In this document: one piece after another, positions 34,401 through 46,400 of the stretch
Layout: every line of letters begins with the position of its first letter
How positions within the stretch are numbered: position 1 is the stretch's first letter
Source: Trogon surrucura
Lineage: Eukaryota > Chordata > Aves > Trogoniformes > Trogonidae
DNA length: 64,000 nucleotides
Assembly (NCBI GenBank): GCA_020746105.1
Contig: CM036631.1
Location: 15,411,058 to 15,475,057, forward strand
Direction: 5' to 3'
Translations under genes and position numbers: made by a program
Notes under the pieces: generated by a model
The model's input: the letters and a program-made list of their open reading frames with translations, nothing else
What the model was told of the DNA's origin: nothing
Database searches by the model: none

Positions 34401-37400
34401 AATATTTTATTTTTGTGAAATAATTTTTAGCACCTGTAAATAACGTCTAAGTTCTCAGGCCTCTGAAGCTTTTCTTGTAAGAGTTTTTATCTGAAATCTG
34501 AAATAGCTATGTACTCCTAATGAAATTAGTCTCACGATAGTAGGAGTCAATATTTTTCTTAGATCTTGGGTTGCTCGTAGTGTTTAACAATGTTTTCTTT
34601 CAGGAACATCTGGACTATGAGATTGTACAGTCGTTAAATCCGGAGTTTAACAAGGCTGTTGTGAGAGTGAATGTGTTCAAGGAGCACAGACAGACCATTC
34701 AGGTACGTGATCTCTGTTGCACTCTCGCCTTCCTGCTTTTTGTTCCTCATTCTTGGCTTTACTGGTGCTGTAGTTGTTTCGATTTTAAGCCTGTTCACTT
34801 TATGTGATATGTCACTGATTGGTTTTGCTTTAAGACAGACCTCATTTTCCTGGTCTCTTTCACGAAAGATCTTGTTTCTTTCTGTGAATAACTTGGTAGC
34901 GGCTCATGGGTTTCTTCTTGAAACAAAAGCAGAGGAAGGTGAAAGAAGCAGTTAAGGAAGAGTATGTGTTTCTAGTGATCATACTGCCTTTTTTTCCATG
35001 ATCTCTGCAGACAAATTTGTGTGGAAATGTACAAAACAAGGGTAACATGAGCCCTCTCCTGACTGTTTCTTTTCATGTCTCAGTTTCTGACTTGATGGAG
35101 GTGGAGAGCTGGGACAACAAACAGCTTTTCTGGGCTCCAGCTCTGCCAGTTGGGACATTTCAGTAATTCCCAGACAAACTGTTGTTGACAATGACAGTGT
35201 CCTCTCATTCCTTGCAGTACATACACCCTGCCGATTCTGTGAAACTGGGTCAAGCTGAGCTTGTTGTGATTGATGAAGCTGCTGCCATTCCTCTGCCCCT
35301 GGTGAAAAACCTGCTGGGCCCTTACCTTGTCTTCATGGCTTCTACAATCAATGGGTAAGGCTTGAGCAGCAACTGTCTACCTGGGAAAGCAGTTGTGCAA
35401 GTGGACTTTGTCTTATCTACAGCGCTTTTTTGTTGCACGCTGTTACATTAGGTCGTGCTAAGACTTCATCTGTTGTGGAACTGCTCCTTAAAATAACCAA
35501 GAGTCAGTACTTGAACTTGCTGCTTTCCTTTGGATTCATAAAGGTTCTGTGCTGGAGCTGCCCCACGGCTCAGCGTTTGGTTATTTGATTCAGACTTTTG
35601 TCTTCTGCTTTTCAGGTATGAGGGTACTGGTCGATCGCTCTCTCTGAAGCTCATTCAGCAGCTCCGTCAACAGAGCGCACAAACCCAGGTCACCATGACA
35701 GCAGAGAACAAATCTACAGCTACAGCTAAACTCAGCTCAGGTACTCCGGTGTATTCCAGACTGTGGTGAAGAGCTGTGGTCTGCGGGCAAGCCCTGTGGG
35801 TGTCCCACGTGTCCCTGTACTTTGCAGCTGTAGGAACATAGCAGTACAGGAGAATGAAGGAACTGTCCTCTGTTTTTTCCCCTACTACTTCCAGATGTAA
35901 AGGTTTTTAAGGGATGAAAGCTATATGAGTAATGATTTTCTAATCTGGGAGCCCTTCAAAGGACACTGATTCTTTGCTAGCTGTACCTTCTAGCACTAGA
36001 TATTCTCCTCTGAAATCTGTTTGCAGCTCGTACGTTGCATGAGGTCTCCCTCCACGAGTCAATCAGATACGCCCCCGGTGACCCAGTTGAAAAGTGGCTG
36101 AACGATCTGCTCTGTTTGGACTGTCTCAACATCACCAGAATTATCTCTGGCTGCCCGCTGCCTGAGGCTTGTGACCTGTATCCTTACTCACACGTCGTGC
36201 TTTGATCAAAATACATGGCTTTTGGGTGAAGAAGGCTTTTTCAAACTGATGAACAGTGAGTTCTCCAGTTCACGTGATAACCTCAGTACATGATCTTCCT
36301 GTGAAAGTCTATTAAGACTGTAGTTCTGGAGTTGAGCTCTTACCTCTTAAGCCCGGTGCTGTGTGTTACCAGACATTACCAAACCAGTTTTACTGCATAG
36401 ACGATCCTAAGGAAGGGTTGAATGAAGGGCAGTCCTTGTTGGAGTTATAAAACATTTTGCTTTACAGTTGAAGGGTGTGAAAACTATGAGCATTGCCCAA
36501 ACTCATTAATTCTTGTAGATAGAGCTGTAGAGACTAAAAGCACAAGCCAGCACGTAGCCCAAAGCTGTATTAAAAATATTACTCCTCAATCAACCGGGCG
36601 TTTTCTCCTTGTTTCCGAGGATCTTCTTTCCTTAACCCCTCTGTTTAGATACTATGTGAACAGAGACACACTCTTTTGTTACCACAAAGCATCGGAAGTT
36701 TTTCTGCAGAGGCTCATGGCCCTCTATGTGGCTTCACACTACAAGGTAAGGCTTGTGCTGTTTCTGTCGGAATTTCAGCTGGGAATTTTGTGGAGGGAGC
36801 AGTACTGGTTAGGACAGTCTAATTGAACTGACCTAGTTGAGGTTTATTTGCACAGCTTCAGATACTTGTTGTTGTGTACAGATCTGTATTGACCGGTTTC
36901 TGAAAAGATGTCTGTCGTGGTCTTGGCTCCATATACTGCATTTGCAGATATCTGGAATATTTTTTGTCTTGAGAAATTCTTGAGACTATATTCTAAATGA
37001 TCCTGTAAGCTTGTCAGAATAGTATCAGTGGTGAACCTGGTTCGGAGTTCTCTTTACCATATTCTAGAAACCTCGAATTAACCAAAAGAGTGGTACCATT
37101 TTACTACTGAAAAGATTAATTATTAATCTCAGAGTTTCAAGACCGTGGGTGACTAATAAATGTGAGTGGTGAAGTTGTAAGTACTGAATTACTAACTACT
37201 AAAAATCTGACAGCTGAAAAAAATTATTTAAGCTTTGTTAGATTAAGAAATTGCCTGTATAAAAGTGGAAAGTTCAGTTCTGGACATGTGAGAGTGTACA
37301 TGTGAGAGGTTTCACTTGAGAAAAACACATGCTCTCTGGTAGTACAACAGCCGTGACCTGGCCTTCATCTGTCAGTATTGTACAAGTTTCAAGTTTCCTA

Positions 37401-40400
37401 ATTGCCCTAAATTCAGAAAATGGAGGGTTGCTTAGAAGTCAGCTACTGACATTGCACTGGACTTCGAAGCTCTTCTCAAGGAACCATTCTTCAACTTTCT
37501 GATATGTCTTTACCCTCCAGAACTCACCCAATGATCTCCAGATGCTCTCTGATGCGCCTGCCCATCATCTTTTTTGCCTTTTGCCACCTGTTCCACCTAC
37601 CCAGAATTCATTACCCGAAGTTCTTGCTGTTGTTCAGGTAAGAGAAGCAGCACACGTCTGTGAACTGAGCTGTTCAGCAGGGAAGCAGGACGCTTCTCCA
37701 GAGTCCTGGGACAGCAGTGTGCTACTGAGGGGTAGATGGTAGCTTGCACTGGGTTTTTATGTGTGTTACAACAGTGTATTAAGTCTGTTTTCCTCCTCCC
37801 CCACTGCCTTTCGTTAACACTAATTGCTGTAGAAGTGCATTGTGATCCTTTCACAGACACCTCAGTACTGCGTAACGAGCTCAGCCACTGAGTATAAATA
37901 TTGATTCTGCTGTAGTGGAGAGACTGTAGGAGAAAATTCTCCATTAACGGTCTTTTAACTTTCCTGGCAGGTGTGTTTGGAGGGAGAGATCTCTCGCCAG
38001 TCTATCATGAACAGCCTTTCTAGGGGAAAGAAAGCATCTGGTGATCTTATTCCCTGGACTATTTCAGAACAGGTGAATAATTTGACCGCGTCCTCACACC
38101 CTGGATGTATTTCAGAACTGTTTCTAATTTCCAGAGTACTCATCTCTGTTCTTTACCTTTTATCTCTTACGCAGTTCCAAGATCCAGACTTTGGGGGCCT
38201 CTCCGGTGGGCGTGTTGTCCGTATCGCGGTTCATCCGGATTATCAGGGGGTAAAGTATTTTGGAACCCAGTTCCTGTGAATAGTCAGCTGTGGTACCGTG
38301 CAAATGGCTCTACAGGTAGAATTCAAAAACAGAGCAAACATTTCAATTGCTCCAGTTTTCAGCATTTTAAGCTGGCTGACGATAGTAACAGAATGAGGTC
38401 AGATGCGCAGGAATGGTCAGATGCCACGGAAGGCTGGAGGGGAAATTCCTTTTCTCTGGACGGGGGGCACACCGGTGCTCCTGTCATGACAGGGCAGCAC
38501 TGTAGCAAGCCAGCATCCCGAGCAGCAGGAAATAATCAAGATCCAGTGACACTTCTTTACCAAAGAGAACTCATTTTTGCAGTAACCAGGTGATCTTGGC
38601 ACTGATGATTGTTAATGGGTTTGTAAGGAGAGGATGTTGTGGCCCCGTGTTCAGAATTAGATCCATCTTTTCACTTAAACTGTTTTGTTCCTGCTTCGCA
38701 GATGGGCTATGGCAGCAGGGCTCTGACTTTGCTGCAGATGTACTACGAAGGCAAATTCCCATGTTTGGACGAAAAACCAACCCAAAAACCAAAAGAAATT
38801 GCAACTGTAAGCAGTGAGGTATGGAGCTCAGTACCTTTTTTTGTATTTGCAGTTTGGTTTTCACTGTGAGTCTTGGTAATGATTTCTGTCTGTAAGGAGG
38901 AAATGCATTTGATTTTTATGCAGGATAAGGGATGCAGTTTGCAGTTTCCTGTGAGGGTTGCTGCTAACCCATTTCCACTTTCGTTTTCAGACCGTTAGTT
39001 TATTAGAAGAGGTTGTGACACCTCGGAAAGACTTGCCTCCTTTACTTCTCAAACTGACCGAGAGAGAAGCTGAAAACCTGGACTATCTCGGGGTATCTTA
39101 TGGCCTAACGCCAAGATTACTCAAGTAAGACTCTTCTAAACAGCTAACTAGCTTTAATTGCACAGTTTTTCCTGGCTAGAGAACTGAAAACAGCCTGTAG
39201 TAAGTAGGGAGAAGTTAAATACTACTTCCTGTGACCTGTAGAAGCTTGAACTGCTGCTGACTTTGAAGCTAGTTGTTAGTTTCCTGACTGACATGAACGC
39301 TTTTCACCAGCAACTGCAGCTGCTTCTTGCTTTTCTTACCGTGGAGGAACTGAGTTACTGCAGCAGCAAATCATTTCTTAATTTTTCTTAAATTTCAGCT
39401 CCCAATCCCTCTCAGGGTGACAGGGAGAGGAAAGCGTTTCGCTGCTTTTTTGAGTTGACTGTTAGCTGTCGTGAGATAGACTTAAAAAAGGACAAATGGT
39501 GGGGTAGGGAGAGGCTGGGGTACACGAGTAGGGCTTCATGCTACAATTTGCAACGTCCTGCACAGCTGATGAGGAGTCATCTCATGGCCTGTGAAGGTGG
39601 ATTGCCAGTGACAGTTGCTCTGGGGCCTGGCTGCTTTCTTCTGTCTGGGATGCCATATGTTTGCTCTCAGCAGGTCTTTTTATACTAGTCCTCCTTTTCC
39701 TGGGCAAAATGAATCGTAGCATCAGTTCCTAACTAAGATGTAAGAAGAAACAGAAGGATGGAAAGGCGCATCAGCAGGATTTTTGCTGATCAGTCTGGTC
39801 CAGAAGTCAGTATTTGTAACCTGGAAGTTCCATCCTCATTCACTTAAGAAGAGCAGAGTCTCTGAAGTAAACTGTAAATCCTCAGCTCCTCCCCAGGGTA
39901 TCCCTTTGGGGTCTGTGATACTGTTGGTCAAAACCTGTCTGCCTGTTTTTAAAGAAGGCCCTGGAAGCATATCAAATCCAGTAACTCTTGCGTCACGTCC
40001 ATCAGTCTTTGAAAATTTGTTCATTTTTTGATATCACATAATTTTTCACTCCTCTAAGTTAGAAGCTCGGCCGGTTTGATTGCTGTTACCACTTTCTGTC
40101 AGTGTTCATTTTCATCAGTGGGTGGGGTGTCTTACAGGCTTTTGCTTACTTTTCAACAGTTTTTCTTGTATGGCAGGTAAATTGCTTTTTCAACCACAAG
40201 TAGCATCCTAGAATCAACAGTTCCATCGTTCTCAGCGCGTTTTCTCTTTTCCCTTTCCCAAGGTTTTGGAAACGTGCTGGATTTGTGCCGGTTTATCTAA
40301 GGCAGACACCAGTAAGTAGGATACTGTTTCTGAATGAAATCCAGCCCTGTTGAAATCACTGGGCATCTTTCCATTAGAGATGTGATTTGGGCAGGGAGGT

Positions 40401-43400
40401 TTTCTGAGGGTACGTTTGGGGGTTTTATGTCTGGTTTTGTTCTCTGGGCCTATAGTTGGCTAAAGGAGTAAAGTTTTAGGTTGTGAATGTGGTCTTCTAA
40501 GTAGTTTGTGCGGCTCCTGAGCGTTATTAATGTGGTTATCAGTACAATACACAGGTGGCCCTTGAACTGACTGCTCTTGGTTTTCTAGGTGTTTACAAAA
40601 AAGGAGCACTAGCAGTTATACTACTTTTGGGGAGAATAACGTGTTTGTCCCGTGTCGCTGAACTTTTTCTTTTCCTGGCTCTTGAGATTTACCTGGAATT
40701 TGCAATACTGGTGATTGCTGGTTAACTCAAGAAGCCAAAATCCCTCCAGCACTGGGATTTACCAAATTCTCCTAGTTTGTAGGTTTTGCATTAGGTAGTG
40801 GTGATCAGTAGCAATTGGTACATGGTCGTCATCATTGGTTTAGAAGACATTTGCTTGAGTTGAGCATGGAGTGCAGAGGTTCCCCATGATGATGGGAAGT
40901 CTCTTTTTAATTAGAATGACCTGACTGGTGAGCATTCGTGCATCATGCTGAAGATGCTGAATGAAGAGGACACTGAACAGGAGCCTTGGCTTACAGCTTT
41001 CTGGAAAGGTAACTTTGATTTTGCTAACACTAGAAGAATCTTCTGGGATATTTATTCTAGAGGACCACGGGAGTCATTCACTTTATCATCTTGTCCTACA
41101 GATTTTAGGAGGCGGTTCCTTTCTCTTCTTTCCTACCAATTCAGCACGTTCTCACCCTCCTTGGCGCTGAATATTCTTCAGAACAAAAATATCAAACAGC
41201 AGCCACAACCACGTGAGTACCCAGGCTCCCAGTGTTCAGTTAGATTGCAGCTTCATGTGTATGTTTATCAGAGTTCTCAAATACCAGCATTATGTGATGT
41301 CCCTTGTGAAGTGCTGTGAATTTCTCTTGGTCAGCCACCGTGTTTTATTCCTATTATCTAGAAAAATGCTTGTATTTCTAAATAAAAGAGCTAGGGGCAC
41401 ATTTTCTGCTACTGGAAACAAGTAGTGGTGGCTTTTAGTGGTGTTTTTTTTTTCCCCCTCTGTGATTTTTTGATTGAAGATTTAAGTAACCCAAAATCAG
41501 AGGGCTCTTGTCTGTAACAGCTAAATGCATGACAAAACATGGATGGATAATGACACCTGCCCAATCCAGTATGGAATTAAAAGGGAAGACTTGAATAGCA
41601 AGGGTCAGCAGGCAGATCAGCTTGCTTAGGATCTTGAACGTTGTCGTCAGAAATTTGGAAATTGTAATGTGATGCCTTTCTAGGAGAAAGGCTTTAGTTC
41701 AACTGCATGATTTGGATTGCTATGAAGAACAGTCCTGACATCACTGTCTTTTTCTGGTACCCGTCAGCCATCAGCCGTGCTGAATTAGAATCGGTTTTCA
41801 TCCCCTATGACCTGAAGAGACTAGAGATGTACTCTCGTAACATGGTGGACTATCATCTCATCATGGATATGGTGCCTACCATTGCCAGGATGTTTTTTCT
41901 CAACCAAATGGGTGACATCTCTCTCTCTGCTGCGCAGTCGGTATGTATTGCTGGGAGAACAAGCCACACTTCATCTCTCTCTCTATATATATTTGGAATA
42001 GTTTCCCAGTTTGTGTCATCCTTACAAAAAGACTTTGCTTCAGTTAGTGGTTTCTTCTGTAGTCGTCTTCATGATTTCTCCTGCTTGTAAATGTTTTTCC
42101 ACCTTGAGCGTTTGCTTCGGGTAAAGTTTGTAGGGATCGTATCCTGTTGTGTGTTGAAGCCCTCCAAGCATTTATAAAATGAACTGTGGCGTGAAAGCCC
42201 CTCAAAATCTTCTGGCTCTTGAACTGTGCTTCAGGAGAAAGTATGGGATGGCACCTGCCTTCTCTAGAAGAATTTAGGGGTGTTCCTGTGCCTCTAAGCA
42301 AAGCTTCAGCTTGTACCAGAGAAGCCTTTTGTAGGGAGTGCAGAGGATATTACGTATTTACATTTGCTCCAAGAGCCTCTGTAACTGAAACACCTGTCAT
42401 TTCCTCAGGCCCTTTTTCTAGGGATTGGCCTGCAGCATAAATCTCTGGACACACTGGAAAAGGAGGTGGAGCTGCCCAGCAGCCAGTTGATGGGCCTCTT
42501 CAACAGAATCATCCGCAAAGTCGTCCAGGTAATGGCCTCGGGACAAGCTTTGTCTTGGTTGTCTTGGACTGAAGTGTAGTTCAGCCTGGCGCTAACAGAA
42601 AGCTGAATCAGAACTGGGTGTCTTTAGCGTGTCCCCAGTAGCTGACTGTAAACTTCTCTGTAAGATGGGAAAATCCCAGTGGAAAAGCAGGTATTTGTGG
42701 CATTAATTTATATGGTATTTTCCCAAGTAACAGTGCCCATGTTTATGTTTTTAAATAAGGAAGTGTCCTCACCAAAACCCCGAGCATGTAACTCACGTTG
42801 CACGCTGAGCCTGAGCTGTTTGTTTGTGACTGTTCACTGCGTTGGTCTCATCTCACCTTTACTTGAAAAAAGCCTTTTCTGATGTCAGTTTGAGCTGGAT
42901 TTGAAGTCCAGCAAAATAACTGGAAAGTTTTGCATCTGGTTTTCTTTCTCCCTCATGTTTATGATAAAATGAGCAACGTGATGAGTTAGCAAGTGGCGAG
43001 AAGGACAGGACACTTGCAGACTGCTTGTAATTGCTTATTGATCCTGGGGCCTCTGATCCTCAAAGTTTAGGATATGGTAGCAAACTCTGGGGTCTGAACA
43101 GAAAACAGGTGGTTGGTTGTTCATCAGAGGTGATTTCCTGGGCGTGACACCCTTACAATTATCTTGAAGAATATAACACAAAAAAATGAATAGGCAGCGG
43201 TAATCAAATGATGCGGCGTTGCAGATTACGAGCTCTCTGCATTCATGTGAGTGATGTTGGGCGCTCACTAATTTTGGTTTTATGCTGCTTGTAAAGGCTG
43301 TACGTAATTCTGCCTCCAGGAAGCTGCCCTGAGCTCTTTATTTTGGTATAATGGAATGCACTCATCAGAAATAAACAACCGCCTGATGGTATTTGCAAGG

Positions 43401-46400
43401 TTAGAAGAGTTTCATGGGGCCAGACTGCATTTCTTATTTATTTTAAAGCAGTAACCTAGAGGAAACGTGAGCAAGTCTCACACGTGTTGGCTTTTTTCAT
43501 TTACAGTTGTTCAACACAGTCCAGGAAAAAGCTGTGGAGGAGCAGATGGTGGCAACAAAGGATATTGTGATGGAGCCAACACTGAAATCTTTAAGTGACG
43601 ATTTGGTAATTATAAACTTTCTTCCTGATGCATGTGTAGGCACTTCGTGGAGTTCCCTTGAGTGTAGAAGCCTTGTAATTGAAATTATCTTGGCTGGAAA
43701 GAATTCCACGTCACGTCTGTCGCTTTATGGCAGTTAAAACCTGACACCTTTGTGTCCTGTGCTTGTGGCCGTGCTTTGTTAGTCTGCAAGACGGATTTTG
43801 CGCAGAATCCAAGATGTTCTTGGGGTTATATACAAGTATATGTACACAAATAATGTAAAAATGCAGTTAAATGAAAGAGAGAAGCTTTTCAGGATCGTCT
43901 GGTATTTGGTTTAGGGGACGTACTTTTCTTTCAGTGGGAAAGGCATTTTCTTTGCTTTACGTGGTCACTGTTGCGCTTAGAACATCATGCACGTGTTGTG
44001 CTGTCCGGTTGTAGGAAGAAGCCGCGAAAGAATTCCAAGAAAAACACAAGCAAGAAGTGGGGAAGCTGAAGGAAATGGACCTTACACAGTAAGAATTTAT
44101 CTGTTATGAGTCTCAAATCCAGTTTTCCCCCCCGATGTCTGTTTGAATGCCAGGTCAGTAGCGCGTCTTGCTGAGATTTGTGCACGAGGCTGTCGTTGCA
44201 GCATCACAATCTCAAACGATCAATAAATGAGAAGCAGCAGCGGGTGTTTTCAGCAGTGGCCAGATAAGAGAAGCATGTGCTGCTACGCTCATGAAAACTT
44301 GGGGTGTTGTGTGCTTGACAGCAATAACTTAGTCTTCATCAGCTCTGTTAACAGTTGCTTTGTTTTACCCTCAAAACATTCTTTCCAGTATGAATTACAT
44401 TCAGTAACAACTTCTGTTTGAAGCCGTTCAGCTGTTTGCCTCGGTACATGAATTCGTTGCCTGAGCAGTGTGTTGTACTCCCAAGCATGAAATCACTGCC
44501 CTCCCTTTTTCTGCTGGTGTTTTGAAGAGAAAACAAAAGCTCGCGAGTCAGCGGATCGCAGCCAGTCGGTAGCGAAATCTCTCTGTGGAGCTGTAGAACT
44601 GAATTGTTCTTAGAGATGGGGCCGGCTCGTTGTACCAGTGCAGCAAACAGGGATGCTGGATCAATCCTCAGCTCCCAGTGCCTCTGGCATGAGCTTGAGC
44701 TCATTTTTCTTTTACCTCTGTTCTCTTTTGTCACTTTACATGGTAAATTATTCATGGCAGTAGCACTTTACTATGTGTCTGTGTGTCAGTCTTGAGCCTG
44801 GCCGTGTACAGTATGTATATTATACAAATATAAGTTATATAGTTCTGTAATACCCGTTAATAAAGCAAGCCTGCCGGACTGTTTCTAATTTTAAAGTTTC
44901 TCGTGCTTCTAGAAATTGTCATTAGTTTCCTCAAACCAGGATAGCCAGGTCCTGTTGTTACACAGCTTAGCCGTGTGTGCAACTCCAGTGAAAATAATAC
45001 CTGGCTAATTTTAATATTCTCTTCTTTAACAAAAATAAACCCACCAAAAACCCAAACTAAGAGAAAAGGAGCAACTAACCAGAGCCTTTAGCAGCTACAG
45101 TGTGCGTGGATGCCTTTTAACTGCCATAGAGCTGGATAAGTTGTGGGATAGGGAGTTGCTGAACCAGCAACTTACTTGAAGTGTCAGCAGATGTCTCTGT
45201 CTCTGGACCAACAGGAGGCACACATGCCACCGATCTCTCCTTTTTCCTCCTCCCACTTTTTGTCTTATAAATCCCAGAAGAGCTGTCTGCTTCTGGCTCT
45301 AGCTTAATCTCCTTTAAATCTGAGAAAAGGAATAAAAGTTTCTTGGAATCTTTGGTTGTCTTGTTTGAAGGAAGGACAAAAATGGAGGCGATTTCAAGTG
45401 ACTGCAAGTCGGTCCCATTAGAAAATGATATAATCAGAATTTTTAAAAAGTTTTAACGCCGTTTTTTAGTGTTGTTAGTGTTACATACCTGCTTATCATT
45501 TCAGACTATTTTTCACCCAGAAATAGATTTCTCCTTCACGAGGAGAGAGAGAGACAAAAATCTATTTTGAACACTTTTCAATCCAGGTTATAGAAAACTA
45601 ACAAAAGAGACAGAGCTGTTTGATTTGAAAAGACTTTGTCCGGTATTGTTTGGCCTTGTATGAACAAAGGCTAGCCTATTCGCAATCTCTGAGAACTTGA
45701 GATGGAGAGCAGCCACTCCATTTTGCTGCACGACTGCTTTGCCCAGTTAAATTTGTGTGTAATTTCCAGGGTACTTGAACACCCAGCCAAGAGGCACAGA
45801 ACGTGAGCTTATTTGAATAGCAATTGTTGTCTCCATTTCTCTTCTGAAAAAGCTGCAGGTCCTCCTGGATTGATGCAGAAGGATACCCTTCGAGCTTACT
45901 GCTGGTCCAAGAGCAGCTGCTAATTTAGCTAATTTTCCATTACAAGCCATTGCTTTTTTGCATCCTCTTCCCTTACCACCACAACCGTCTTTCTTCTTTC
46001 TGGAGGGGGGAAAAAAGACCAAAAAAAAAAATAAAAAAAGCCCTTGAGCTTTTATAAAGAAACTACATAGTGAACATAGATCTGAGTGTGGTTGTCAGGC
46101 TTAGGGCTGCAGTGATTGAAGGTCTCTTAAGAAATCTCGTGGGCAAAGCACAAGTACACCCCACTGCTACGGAAAGGAAAACCTTTGTGGCCTTATTTTT
46201 TTTTTGCTTTCGTAACAGCCGCGCTCGGCTTTTCTGGCTTTTCTTTTTTTCATGGAACAGTTTTGTGCTGTTGACAATAGGGGCTCCTGAGAGAACTTCG
46301 TTTGACGCTGCCCAGCTTTGGGTGGGGACAATCGGTGGCTGCTCTTGACCTCGTTTGGACTGAGCCTGCTGCCAGCGTCGTGACGAGCTGTCGTATCCCT

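Noticed and set aside
40884..40915. Box C-like atgatga as an intronic snoRNA
   Set aside because: No box D, terminal stem or suitable spacing before the exon at 40915.
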